NCBI GenBank assembly: GCA_963707435.1
Contig: CAVPPF010000005.1
Span: 620,001-684,000 of the forward strand
DNA from: UBA4744 sp963707435
GTDB lineage: Bacteria; Actinomycetota; Acidimicrobiia; Spongiisociales; UBA4744
Direction: 5' to 3'
DNA: 64,000 nucleotides
Below the pieces are notes generated by a model that was given only the letters and a program-made list of their open reading frames with translations, had not been told where the DNA came from and made no database searches. A program made the position numbers and the translations under genes. Shown one piece after another: positions 18,119 through 26,749 of this stretch (positions are counted from its first letter, which is position 1; every line of letters starts with the position of its first letter).

Positions 18119-19063
18119 ATGCAGCGTTTCAGAAATATCCTGGTGAAGGCCTCACCCGACGCAGACATGACGCAACTCATGCAGACTGCGGAAGGGCTGG
18201 CGGCCGCCAACCATGCCCGGGTCACCGTCTTCGATGTCGTACCGCCTCTCCGCGCCCGCCGGCCCGGCAGCTTGGGGGGATACCGACCCGGGCATTTGCA
18301 ACAGCTGATTGAAAAGGACCGCCGGTCCGAACTCGAAGAGATCGCCGGTTTGGCCCCGAGCGTCCCGGTGGAGGTGGCGCTTGCCGCCGGCACACCGTTC
18401 ATCGAGGTCATCCGCCGCGTGCAATCGCACGGCCACGACCTCGTCATCATTTCTCCCGATCAACCAGCCGGTCTGGCCGGTCTGGCTCGCGCCTCGACCA
18501 CCATGCATTTGCTCCGGAAGTGCCCGGTTCCGGTGTGGGTCTTCCGCCCGGAGGTGCCTGCCGATGGCGACGTGCTGACGGCTATCGGCCCCTTCGTAGA
18601 CGAAAGCCCATCCCCTCTCGACGCCAAGCTCGTCGAGCTCGGCCGATCCCTCGCCCAACGACAGGGAAGCGGCTTCCACATCGTTCACGGCTGGAGACTC
18701 GACGGAGAGAGCCTCCTCCGCAACGGTCGTGTCCGGATGCGGGCGGCAGATGTCGATGCCCTCGTGAGGCAGGAGGAACTCGTGGCTCGCGACGCGATTG
18801 CCAAACTCCTGGCAGCGACGGGTACCCCGGAGGATGAGGTCAACCTCCACATCCGCAAAGCCAGGCCGATCGACGCGATCGCCGATGCGGTCGCAGCGAT
18901 TGACCCGGGTGTCGTGGTCATGGGGACCCTGGCCAGGAGCGGCGTGGCCGGATTGCTGATGGGGAATACCGCCGAAACCACGCTCGGTTCACTGCGATCG
19001 AGCATCATCGCGGTCAAGCCCGACGGCTTCCTCTCCCCGGTTACCGCCGGAGCCGCACCATGA
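18119..19063 (+). CDS. Tandem-domain universal stress protein (UspA family)
   Basis: A 314-residue cytoplasmic protein with two UspA domains (about 1-145 and 150-305). Domain 1 begins RFRNILVKASPDAD and contains VIISPDQPAG; domain 2 ends with VVMGTLARSGVAGLLMGNTAETTL, the family's ATP-binding GxxGN-like motif (here G-LLMGNTAE). Two-domain Usp proteins in actinobacteria bind ATP and are induced by starvation and hypoxia. ATG 18119 is chosen because GAGGAG lies 7 bases upstream, not the GTG/ATG at 18092. It is divergent from the Mrp operon. Confidence 0.9.
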   Translation: MQRFRNILVKASPDADMTQLMQTAEGLAAANHARVTVFDVVPPLRARRPGSLGGYRPGHLQQLIEKDRRSELEEIAGLAPSVPVEVALAAGTPFIEVIRRVQSHGHDLVIISPDQPAGLAGLARASTTMHLLRKCPVPVWVFRPEVPADGDVLTAIGPFVDESPSPLDAKLVELGRSLAQRQGSGFHIVHGWRLDGESLLRNGRVRMRAADVDALVRQEELVARDAIAKLLAATGTPEDEVNLHIRKARPIDAIADAVAAIDPGVVVMGTLARSGVAGLLMGNTAETTLGSLRSSIIAVKPDGFLSPVTAGAAP

Positions 19064-19135
19064 TGCTGCCGCTCGACGTAGTACCGGGCAGCGGCCTCAC
19101 ACGCCTACTGCCATTCGTGAACGAGGGGGCATAGG

Positions 19136-19438
19136 ATGGCGCGCACGGAAACCGGCGGCTGGACATTCTTGACGAACCACGCCCATGTCCTCCACTGCAT
19201 TTCCAAGAATCCTGAGATTCGACTCCGGGACGTCGCCGAACAGGTGGGGATAACGGAACGGGCAGTGCAGCGAATCGTCGCCGAACTCGAGCACGACGGC
19301 TACCTCGAACACGAACGAGTCGGGCGCCGCAACCAATACGAGGTCCACACCGATCTCCCGCTCCGCCATCCCCTCGAAAACCACCTTGAAGTGGGCGCCA
19401 TCCTCAACGTCCTGACCGGCGGAAAGAAGCAGGAGTAG
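19136..19438 (+). CDS. Small winged-helix DNA-binding protein (MarR/IclR-like)
   Basis: A 100-residue protein made almost entirely of a winged-helix domain: HAHVLHCISKNPEIRLRDVAEQVGITERAVQRIVAELEHDGYLEHERVGRRNQYEV. The helix-turn-helix is RLRDVAEQVGITERAVQRIV and the wing is ERVGRRNQYEV. The short C-terminal helix probably dimerises. It resembles stand-alone HTH proteins common in actinobacteria. The gene follows usp by 73 bp on the same strand, so it may regulate usp or itself (inference). Confidence 0.8.
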   Translation: MARTETGGWTFLTNHAHVLHCISKNPEIRLRDVAEQVGITERAVQRIVAELEHDGYLEHERVGRRNQYEVHTDLPLRHPLENHLEVGAILNVLTGGKKQE

Positions 19439-19665
19439 CCCGACAGCCTGCCATCCCCGAAGCAGCGGCGGCGGGCTCCTCTGGAATCAGCTCGTTGCGG
19501 CGGCCGGCGACTCGCCGCGATTGGTTCGCCGGACCTACGGTGACCTGCGAATCCTCCGTGCGACGCAAGCAGTCTCCATCCGGTCCCCCGAGGTCTCCGC
19601 ACCGAGTTCACAAGTTCTCCACATCGGCAGAAGATCCTGGGCTCATCGAATCAAGAAAGGAATCG

Positions 19666-20067
19666 ATGATGTTTCTGCGTCGTAGCCCGCTCGGGTTGTT
19701 CCTGATGATGGGATTTGGCCTTCTCCTCGGGGCAGCCCTGTTCGGCGGAATCGGAGCGGTCGGAAGCGTGATAGCTGCACCCTTCCTGGTGGTGGGATTC
19801 ATGTTCAAGGTCATTCTGTTCTTCGTCCTTTTCGGCCTGTTGGCCAGGATGCTGGCCGGTTGCTCCACACGAGATCGTCGACCAAGGACCTGGCCCGGCC
19901 CCAACCGGGGATCGTGGTCTGACGAGACCCGCTCCCCCTGGTCTGGACGGCGTCCACCGTCAGAACGCGACGAGGAGGAAAGCCGGAATGATCGCTTCGA
20001 GGAATGGCATCGGATGGCCCACGCCCGCCAGGAAGTCGACGACCATACGCCGCCTGTTGAAGACTGA
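19666..20067 (+). CDS. Small membrane protein preceding a two-component system
   Basis: A 133-residue protein with two hydrophobic helices (about residues 9-30 and 34-58) and a charged, Arg/Glu-rich cytoplasmic tail. No domain is recognised. The tandem ATGs at 19666 and 19669 follow AAGGAA; the region upstream is open but shows no coding character. The response-regulator gene begins 18 bp downstream, so the protein is likely co-expressed and could be a sensor accessory or a target of that system (inference). Confidence 0.65.
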   Translation: MMFLRRSPLGLFLMMGFGLLLGAALFGGIGAVGSVIAAPFLVVGFMFKVILFFVLFGLLARMLAGCSTRDRRPRTWPGPNRGSWSDETRSPWSGRRPPSERDEEESRNDRFEEWHRMAHARQEVDDHTPPVED

Positions 20068-20085
20068 GCGACCACACTATGAGTC

Positions 20086-20766
20086 ATGAAGACGATCCTG
20101 GTCGTTGACGACGAACTGAAGATCACCCGCCTGCTGCGCGATTATCTGCAGCAGGCGGGCTTCCGCGTGGTCACCGCCGCCGACGGCCCCGCCGCGCTGA
20201 CCGTGGCCCGGGCAGAGCGACCGGACATGATCGTCCTGGATCTGGGGCTGCCGGGTCTGGACGGCCTGGATGTGACCCGCACGCTGCGCAGGTCCTCCGA
20301 CGTGCCCATCATCATGCTGACCGCCCGCGCCGAGGAGGCCGATCGTATCGTCGGCCTCGAGCTGGGTGCCGACGACTACCTGGTCAAACCGTTCAGCCCG
20401 AAGGAACTCGTCGCCCGGGTCCGGGCCGTGCTCCGCAGGGTCGACGCGTCGGTCGCAGCACCCGACCTGGTACGAGCAGGCAACCTCGAGATCGATACGG
20501 TGAAACGCACCGTGACGGTGGACGGCCGGGCGATCGACCTCACTCCCACCGAGTTCGAACTCTTGATCCATTTGGCCAGATCACCCGGCCGGGTCTTCAC
20601 GAGGTCGCAGCTCCTCGACGCTCTGCACGGCGTGGCGTTCGAGTCGTACGAGCGAGCCATCGACGCCCACGTGAAGAACCTGCGCCGCAAGCTGGAACCG
20701 GATCCGGGCCATCCTCAGTATCTGCTGACCGTGTACGGAGTGGGGTACAAGTATGCCGATGGGTAG
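20086..20766 (+). CDS. OmpR/PhoB-family response regulator
   Basis: A 226-residue regulator. The receiver domain (1-120) has the acidic pair VVDDE, the phospho-acceptor Asp in IVLDLGLPG, Thr in IIMLTAR and Lys in YLVKPFSP. The C-terminal winged helix (about 130-225) has LTPTEFELLIHLARSPGRVFTRSQLL and ends VKNLRRKLEPDPGHPQYLLTVYGVGYKY, the usual OmpR end. It overlaps the histidine kinase gene by 14 bases. Upstream is a small membrane protein gene. Target genes unknown. Confidence 0.93.
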   Translation: MKTILVVDDELKITRLLRDYLQQAGFRVVTAADGPAALTVARAERPDMIVLDLGLPGLDGLDVTRTLRRSSDVPIIMLTARAEEADRIVGLELGADDYLVKPFSPKELVARVRAVLRRVDASVAAPDLVRAGNLEIDTVKRTVTVDGRAIDLTPTEFELLIHLARSPGRVFTRSQLLDALHGVAFESYERAIDAHVKNLRRKLEPDPGHPQYLLTVYGVGYKYADG

Positions 20767-21844
20767 CCAATTCCGCGGCGGACCGCAGTGGTGGCCGGAG
20801 GGCGAGCACTGGCCTCCGCGCGGTGGGCGAGGTCAACAAGATTGGGCAGGATTCGGACGCCGGGTCTTCAAGGGTGTGCTCGCCTTCGTGATCTTCCTCG
20901 GGTTGGTTGCAGCCCTGATCGGAGCGCTGATCGCAACCGCCGTCGCGGGCGTGGCATCCGCGGGTCGGGCGGGCGTCGTCCTGGCGACCGTGGTGGCGCT
21001 CGTCGCGGGCGGACTTCTGCTCCGGTCGTTGGTTCGGAGGACCTGGAGCCCGGTACGCGACCTCATCGGTGCCGCCGGGCGGCTGGCGGATGGTGACTAC
21101 AGCGCCCGGGTGGATGAGCGCTCTTCGGCGGCGATGCGGGCGGTCGGATCTTCGTTCAACTCGATGGCGAAGCGACTGGAGGAGGCCGATGAGCAGCGCC
21201 GGCGGTTGATGTCCGATCTCGGCCACGAGCTTCGCACTCCCCTGGCGGTCATTCGCGGCGAGATCGAAGCGGTGATCGATGGCGTCCACGAAGGCGGTCC
21301 CGAGCACATGGCATCGCTGCTCGACGAGGTCGAAGTCCTGGAGAGGTTGATTGAAGATCTGCGCGTCCTGACCCTGTCCGAAGCGGGGAAGTTGCCCCTG
21401 CAGACCGAGCAGGCCGACCTGATGAAGGTGGTCGAAGAGATCGCGAATTCGTACCGGTCGACGGGCGCCGCCTCCGGGATCGAAATCGTGGTGGAGGCAC
21501 CGGCGACGGTTCCGGACGTCGAGATGGATCAGGTGAGGATCCGACAGGCGCTCACCAATCTGGTCGTGAACTCGATCAGGGCCATGCCGGGCGGAGGCCG
21601 GATCAAGCTCAACGTGACGGTTGAGGACGATCGTGTGGTGACCGCCGTCATCGATACCGGTCCGGGTATCGAACCTGGCCGGCTCGAAGAGGTGTTCGGC
21701 CGCTTCGAGAAATCCAAAGACTCGCCCGGGAGCGGCCTGGGCTTGTCGATTGCGCGGGGGCTTGCTCGAGCACACGGCGGCGATGTGGAGATCATCGCCA
21801 GCGGACCCGACGGCACGACCGCTTCGTTGTGGATACCACGATGA
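20753..21844 (+). CDS. Sensor histidine kinase (HAMP, HisKA, HATPase_c)
   Basis: A 363-residue kinase. A Gly/Trp-rich basic N-terminus is followed by two adjacent hydrophobic segments (about 40-65 and 68-90) with almost no extracytoplasmic loop, then HAMP (about 90-140), HisKA with SDLGHELRTPLAVIRGEIEAV (phospho-His), and HATPase_c with NLVVNSIRAMPGGG (N box), VIDTGPGI (G1), GRFEKSKDSPGSGLGLSIARGLARAHGG (F and G2). With no sensory loop it probably senses a membrane or partner signal. It partners the overlapping response regulator. Confidence 0.92.
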   Translation: MPMGSQFRGGPQWWPEGEHWPPRGGRGQQDWAGFGRRVFKGVLAFVIFLGLVAALIGALIATAVAGVASAGRAGVVLATVVALVAGGLLLRSLVRRTWSPVRDLIGAAGRLADGDYSARVDERSSAAMRAVGSSFNSMAKRLEEADEQRRRLMSDLGHELRTPLAVIRGEIEAVIDGVHEGGPEHMASLLDEVEVLERLIEDLRVLTLSEAGKLPLQTEQADLMKVVEEIANSYRSTGAASGIEIVVEAPATVPDVEMDQVRIRQALTNLVVNSIRAMPGGGRIKLNVTVEDDRVVTAVIDTGPGIEPGRLEEVFGRFEKSKDSPGSGLGLSIARGLARAHGGDVEIIASGPDGTTASLWIPR

Positions 21845-21936
21845 CCCCCACGTTGGAGGACGGATCAGCCCAGACTCCCCATCGATACCCGGTGATGGCG
21901 AGGTAGTACATTTGGTCGATTGATCGAGAGGACCAT

Positions 21937-24003
21937 GTGACGACCCACCGAGATCCTCGCTACGACGTGCTCTTCGAACCGGTCCGGATCGGACCCGTCA
22001 CCGCTCGGAACCGGTTCTTCCAGGTTCCACACTGCAACGGAATGGGTTATCGAGACCCCAACGCCCTTGCCGCAATGCGCGGCATCAAGGCAGAGGGCGG
22101 CTGGGCCGTTGTGGCAACCGAGGAAGTGGAGATACACCACACTGCGGACGTCGCTCCCTACATCGAGGGTCGGTTGTGGGACGACCACGATCTTCCGGCG
22201 CACGAGCTGGTCACGAATGCCATCCATGCACACGGATCGCTGGCGGCGATCGAGCTGGTTCACACCGGCATGGCGGCGAACAACATGTACACGCGCATCC
22301 CACCGATGGGACCGTCCCACCGTCCAACCTCGGGCGATCTCTACCCGATCCAGGCACGACGGATGGACAAAGGCGATATTGCGGACCTGCGAAACTGGCA
22401 TCGCCGGGCTGTGCTCCGTTCGCTGCGGGCGGGCTACGACATCGTGTACGTCTACGCCGGACACAACCTGGCGACCCTCCAGCATTTCCTCTCCCCTCGA
22501 TTCAACGACCGGACGGACGAATACGGAGGCTCGCTGGAGAACCGGGCCCGCCTGCTTCGCGAGGTCTTGGAAGACACCCTGGAGACCGTCGACGGCAGAG
22601 CGGCCGTGGCCTGCCGGATCGTGGTCGACGAACTCATCGGCGATGCAGGATTCACCCGCAACGAGATGGTGGAACTCCTCGGCATGCTCGGCGAGCATCC
22701 CGACCTGTGGGACTTCATGGCGGGCGCCTGGCCCGACGATTCGGTGACTTCGAGATTCGGGCCGGAAAGCGAGCGGGAGGACCTCATCACCGGACTCAAA
22801 GACCTGACGACCAAGCCGGTCGTCGGCGTCGGACGGTTCACCTCGCCGGACACGATGGTGCGGCTGATCCGGCAAGGGGTCCTGGATTTCATCGGAGCAG
22901 CCCGCCCTTCGATCGCCGACCCTTTCCTGCCCAGGAAGATCGAAGAAGGACGGCTGGAAGACATCCGGGAGTGCATCGGCTGCAATATCTGCGTCTCCGG
23001 CGATTTCACGATGAGCCCGATCCGGTGCACACAGAACCCCTCGATGGGGGAAGAGTGGCGACGGGGCTGGCACCCGGAACTGATGAGGGCCAAGGATGCC
23101 GGGGAGAAGATCCTCGTGATCGGGGCCGGTCCGGCCGGGATGGAGGCGGCCATGTCGGCGGGACGACGCGGCTATGAAGTCGTCCTGATCGAGGCCACTC
23201 GCCGGTTGGGCGGACGGGTGGCCGCGGAAGCCGAGCTCCCCGGTTTGGCGGCGTGGCGACGAGTGCTCGACTACCGCCACGGGCAGATCGATCGTCTGAG
23301 CAACGTTGAGTATTTCCTCGAGAGCGCCATGGGGGCCGACGAGATCATCTCGTACGGGTTTGACCACATCGCCGTTGCAACCGGGTCGACGTGGCGGCGC
23401 GACGGTATCGGTCGTTGGCACATCCGACCGATGGACATCGATCCCGACGCATCGATCTTCACTCCGGATGATCTCCTGGCCGGGCGGCGTCCCGATGGCG
23501 AGCGGGTGATCGTTTTCGACGATGACCACTACTACCTGGGTGGTTGCCTGGCCGAGCTCCTGCGCAGGGAGGGCTATTCCGTGCTCCTGGTGACCCCGGA
23601 ACCCGCGGTATCGGCCTGGACCCAGATGACCATGGAGCAGCATCGTATTCAGGCTCGCCTGCTGAACCTCGGGGTCGAGATCACCGTTGCGCATGCCGTC
23701 GAGCGGGTCGCGGACGGTGGCCCGGTGTTGAGTTCCGTCTACACCGGTGCCGAACATGCAGTCACCGCCGACTCCGTCGTTCTGGTCACGAGCCGGCTTC
23801 CCAATGAATCGCTCTACCTGGAAACCCTGGACCGCCGTCCGGGGTGGGGAGCGCAAGGACTGAAGTCGGTTCGCGTGATTGGTGACGCTCTCAGTCCGGG
23901 CAGTATTGCATCCGCGGTTTGGGACGGCCGCCGGTTTGCTGAGGATCTCGGCAGGGACGGACCGGAAGAGACCTTCAAGCGCAACGTTCCCGAGCTTGCC
24001 TGA
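21937..24003 (+). CDS. Amine dehydrogenase flavoprotein of the trimethylamine/histamine dehydrogenase family
   Basis: A 688-residue, three-part enzyme: an old-yellow-enzyme TIM barrel with FMN (1-340), a 4Fe-4S motif and NAD/FAD-like Rossmann domains (from KILVIGAGPAGMEAAMS). Cys33 in VPHCNG matches TMADH Cys30 (6-S-cysteinyl-FMN). The cluster ligands Cys346, 349, 352 and 364 have TMADH spacing. The Tyr173/His176/Asp268 triad is present. Of the TMADH aromatic bowl only Trp265 remains: Tyr60 is Glu63 and Trp355 is Asp356. Histamine dehydrogenase has Gln, Trp, Asp at these places, so the substrate is more likely a mono- or diamine than trimethylamine (inference). The GTG start follows GAGAGGA. 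Confidence 0.85.
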   Translation: MTTHRDPRYDVLFEPVRIGPVTARNRFFQVPHCNGMGYRDPNALAAMRGIKAEGGWAVVATEEVEIHHTADVAPYIEGRLWDDHDLPAHELVTNAIHAHGSLAAIELVHTGMAANNMYTRIPPMGPSHRPTSGDLYPIQARRMDKGDIADLRNWHRRAVLRSLRAGYDIVYVYAGHNLATLQHFLSPRFNDRTDEYGGSLENRARLLREVLEDTLETVDGRAAVACRIVVDELIGDAGFTRNEMVELLGMLGEHPDLWDFMAGAWPDDSVTSRFGPESEREDLITGLKDLTTKPVVGVGRFTSPDTMVRLIRQGVLDFIGAARPSIADPFLPRKIEEGRLEDIRECIGCNICVSGDFTMSPIRCTQNPSMGEEWRRGWHPELMRAKDAGEKILVIGAGPAGMEAAMSAGRRGYEVVLIEATRRLGGRVAAEAELPGLAAWRRVLDYRHGQIDRLSNVEYFLESAMGADEIISYGFDHIAVATGSTWRRDGIGRWHIRPMDIDPDASIFTPDDLLAGRRPDGERVIVFDDDHYYLGGCLAELLRREGYSVLLVTPEPAVSAWTQMTMEQHRIQARLLNLGVEITVAHAVERVADGGPVLSSVYTGAEHAVTADSVVLVTSRLPNESLYLETLDRRPGWGAQGLKSVRVIGDALSPGSIASAVWDGRRFAEDLGRDGPEETFKRNVPELA

Positions 24004-24089
24004 GGAACACGGAGTTCACCGCCACGGGCAAACTCATTCCGGCAATGCCCGTTCGATACCGGCGTGAACAGGCCCGCCGGCAAACTCAA

Positions 24090-25145
24090 TCAGGCCCGCC
24101 GCATCAGGTAGTGGGAGACGCCCCACACCCGGCCGTCCTGGTAGCCGAAGAGCTCCGAGCACGCCATCAGGAACATCCTCCAGCGCTGGACGGCCCGGGC
24201 AGGATCCGGCTCACCCGCGTCTGCGAGCACTGCTTCGGCGGCCGCCCGGTTGTGGTCCAGCTTCGCGAGCCACGCCTCGAGTGTCTTGCGATAGTGAAGT
24301 CCCGGGAGGCGCCACGACGCTTCTGTCCGGAGATCATCTGAGAACTCCTCAAAGAGTCCGTGGGATGGCATCACTCCCCCGGTGAAGAACTCCCTGGCCA
24401 TCCAGTCGGCCGGACCGCGGTCCTCGAACAAGTAGGGATCCCGGGCGTGGGCAAAGACGTGCACGAACGCCAGGCCATCCGGTTGCAGCCAGCTGGAGAT
24501 GCGGCGAAACATCTCCCGGTAGTTGCGAACGTGTTCCAGCATCTCGACGGATACCACCCGGTCGAAGCGGTGGTCCGTGCGGAAGTCTGCGACGTCGGCC
24601 AGGACGGTCTGGACATGATCGAAGCCGGCTTCCGCTGCTCTCCGGTCGATGTAGGTGGCCTGACCGGCGGAATTGGTCACCGCCGTGATCGTGCTGTTGG
24701 GGAAGTGTTCGGCCATCCACAACGTCAGGGATCCCCACCCGCAGCCGAGCTCCAGGATGCGCTGCCCATCAACCAGGCGAGCGCGGCTCGAGGTGAGCTC
24801 CAGCATGGCCTCTTCGGCACCCGCCAGGCTCGTGTCCGGCGCCTCCCACAAGCAACTCGAGTATTTGAGACGGGGTCCGAGCATGATCTCGAAAAGCGAG
24901 GCAGGCACCTCGTAGTGCTGCCGGTTGGCCAGGTCCGGCGATTCCGTGACCCGCCCGGAACCGAGCAGGTCGACGACCGCTTGGGAGCGAACCGGGTCGC
25001 GCCGTTCGAGCGATACGGCGCGGGCGGCAATCACCCTGCGCATAACGGTCCGGATCAGCGCATCGGGAACCTGGCCGGTTTCGGCCCATCCCACGGCGGC
25101 GGTGCCTATCCGGCCCCGTACCTGCTTTCGCTCACGTCTCCTCAT
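24090..25145 (-). CDS. Cyclopropane-fatty-acyl-phospholipid synthase family methyltransferase
   Basis: A 351-residue SAM-dependent enzyme of the CFA/mycolic-acid cyclopropane synthase family, modifying unsaturated acyl chains in membrane lipids. The SAM site is RILELGCGWGSLTLWMAEHFP. LANRQHYEVPASLFEIMLGPRLKYSSCLW is the usual pre-SAM block, and FDRVVSVEMLEHVRNY and HVFAHARDPYLFEDRGPADWMAREFFTGG follow. Relatives near light-stress genes act on membrane protection. ATG 25145 overlaps the TGA of the upstream glycosylase gene (ATGA); longer in-frame starts lie inside that gene. Probably part of a DUF2071-nei-cfa operon. Confidence 0.88.
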   Translation of the reverse strand: MRRRERKQVRGRIGTAAVGWAETGQVPDALIRTVMRRVIAARAVSLERRDPVRSQAVVDLLGSGRVTESPDLANRQHYEVPASLFEIMLGPRLKYSSCLWEAPDTSLAGAEEAMLELTSSRARLVDGQRILELGCGWGSLTLWMAEHFPNSTITAVTNSAGQATYIDRRAAEAGFDHVQTVLADVADFRTDHRFDRVVSVEMLEHVRNYREMFRRISSWLQPDGLAFVHVFAHARDPYLFEDRGPADWMAREFFTGGVMPSHGLFEEFSDDLRTEASWRLPGLHYRKTLEAWLAKLDHNRAAAEAVLADAGEPDPARAVQRWRMFLMACSELFGYQDGRVWGVSHYLMRRA

Positions 25146-25942
25146 CCCGCCTGGCACTCCGGGCACCACCAGATCAGCCGGTTGGCCATCTCCCCCATGT
25201 GGATCGAGGTGCCACATTTCCGGCAGGGTTGGCCATCTCGTTTGTACACGTAGAGGCGTTCTTCTTGGGGAATGTCGGACCGGCGCCGGACTCCCACGTC
25301 CGCAGGTGCAACGGTGACGATCCTGCCCTCGTGCTCGCCCCGGCGCAGCTCCGCAACGATCGCCGACCAGAGCTTCCGGGTCCGGTCTCGATCCAGGCGG
25401 TCGGCGGGCAGGTGCGGATCGATGCCCCGTTTGAAGAGGATTTCGGCCCGGTAGACATTGCCGATTCCTGCGACGACCTTCTGATCGAGCAGGGCCGCTC
25501 CGATCGGGATGCGGCGGCGAGCGATGTTGTCGGCGAACTGCTGGAATGCCCGGTGCGGCCCCAGCGGATCGGGCCCCAGCCGGGCGCGGAGACGGTCTTC
25601 CTCCTGAGGATCGATCAGCTCGCAGATCGTGGGCCCGGCCAGATAGACCACCGACCGGCCGTTGGCCATCACCAGGCGGGTGGCTTCGGTCGGGGCCGGA
25701 GGGTCGAGATGGTAGGTCTTGAATTTGCCGAACAACCCGAGGTGCACGTGCAGGGTTTCGTCTCCCTCCCAGCGGTAGAACAGGTGCTTGCCCACGGCTT
25801 CGATATCGTCCAGGCGCCGCCCGTCCAGGCGCTCCGCCCCGGCGGCAAACCGGCCCTGCGGAGACCAGGCCCGGACCCGGGAACCTCCCAGGACCTGCCG
25901 CTGGAGCCGGGCGTGGCGGTGAATGGTGTGGCCCTCGGGCAC
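25142..25942 (-). CDS. nei: Fpg/Nei-family DNA glycosylase (endonuclease VIII type)
   Basis: A 266-residue base-excision repair enzyme. It starts MPEGHTIHR, giving the catalytic Pro2 and Glu3 after Met removal. LDQKVVAGIGNVYRAEILFKRGIDP is the helix-two-turn-helix. The C-terminal zinc finger has CRKC and CPEC pairs with the Arg of ANRLIWW near the usual damage-binding place. The MPEGH rather than MPELP start favours Nei over MutM. It lies between DUF2071 (3-bp gap) and the CFA gene (4-bp overlap). Confidence 0.9.
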   Translation of the reverse strand: MPEGHTIHRHARLQRQVLGGSRVRAWSPQGRFAAGAERLDGRRLDDIEAVGKHLFYRWEGDETLHVHLGLFGKFKTYHLDPPAPTEATRLVMANGRSVVYLAGPTICELIDPQEEDRLRARLGPDPLGPHRAFQQFADNIARRRIPIGAALLDQKVVAGIGNVYRAEILFKRGIDPHLPADRLDRDRTRKLWSAIVAELRRGEHEGRIVTVAPADVGVRRRSDIPQEERLYVYKRDGQPCRKCGTSIHMGEMANRLIWWCPECQAG

Positions 25943-25945
25943 CGG

Positions 25946-26671
25946 TCAGGCTCCGACCTTGCGCGGTAGGCCGATCCGCACATCAACGCCGGGGGAGTAG
26001 TGAACGAGGGGCGTCCCGTCCGGGGGCGGGTATCCGGCTCCTTCGATCAGCCGGTCGTCGAGATCCAGCAACGTGGCTGCTTGCAGCGGCCAGGGGGGAT
26101 GGTCGACGGGTGCGTATGCGATCCCCCGTCCAAACATGCTGTAGAGACCCCAGCGGGCGGTGAGGAAGTTCTCCCGGTCCGTAGGGATGATCGGCGCACC
26201 GGGACGGACGGCGATGGTGCTGGTTGCTCCACGCGGGCCCGGCCAGCGCCGTTTGGCCCGATAGACCACCGTGTCACTGTGGTGTCCGATGCTCATATCC
26301 GCCCAACGATACGGGAGGCGATAGGTTCCGAGAGCAACGAGTACCGGGATGAGCCTGGTGATGTCGAGCGAGTCGAACCACACGCCGGGCCGGCCATCCG
26401 GACCCCTCACGTAGGTCCGCACGTTGGTCTCCGGAAAGGTCCCCAGATACGGAACGGGTGGCAGGTGGGGAAGTCGGATGTTCTCCATGTGGAAGGCCAC
26501 CAGCCCCACCCAGGCGCTCCCTTCGAAAGTGTCGACGGTCAAGCCCGGAGGCAAGCGGCGCTGCACGACCTCCGGATCGTACGGAAAATGCACGAAGGTG
26601 AGGTCCTTCCAACCCTGCAACATCACAGGGCGGCGGACCCGGTTCGCGGCGGACGGGGGGTAATCGATCAT
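25946..26671 (-). CDS. DUF2071 (YqjF-like) protein
   Basis: A 241-residue soluble protein matching DUF2071: WKDLTFVHFPYDPEVVQRRLPPGLTVDTFEGSAWVGLVAFHMENIR at the N-terminus and NVRTYVRGPDGRPGVWFDSLD in the middle, ending VHYSPGVDVRIGLP. The fold is related to acetoacetate decarboxylase-like proteins; no biochemical role is established. It is the first gene of a probable operon with nei and cfa and diverges from the photolyase-like gene. Confidence 0.85.
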   Translation of the reverse strand: MIDYPPSAANRVRRPVMLQGWKDLTFVHFPYDPEVVQRRLPPGLTVDTFEGSAWVGLVAFHMENIRLPHLPPVPYLGTFPETNVRTYVRGPDGRPGVWFDSLDITRLIPVLVALGTYRLPYRWADMSIGHHSDTVVYRAKRRWPGPRGATSTIAVRPGAPIIPTDRENFLTARWGLYSMFGRGIAYAPVDHPPWPLQAATLLDLDDRLIEGAGYPPPDGTPLVHYSPGVDVRIGLPRKVGA

Positions 26672-26749
26672 GTCTCTCTATATATTCGAAGTCAACACCT
26701 CGCGGGATGTCGCACAGGGCAAGGAACCTGCAGCTTTGAAGGGGCCAAT
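26672..26749. promoter_or_regulatory. Divergent promoter region, DUF2071-nei-cfa and photolyase
   Basis: A 78-bp gap between divergent starts containing the AT-rich CTCTATATATTCGAAGTCAA (26676-26695). Both the minus-strand repair/lipid operon and the plus-strand photolyase must be driven from here, so they may share one regulator. No known operator is recognised. Confidence 0.4.

Noticed and set aside
21865..23856. A 663-codon minus-strand open frame
   Set aside because: Antisense shadow of the amine dehydrogenase gene; no recognisable motif.
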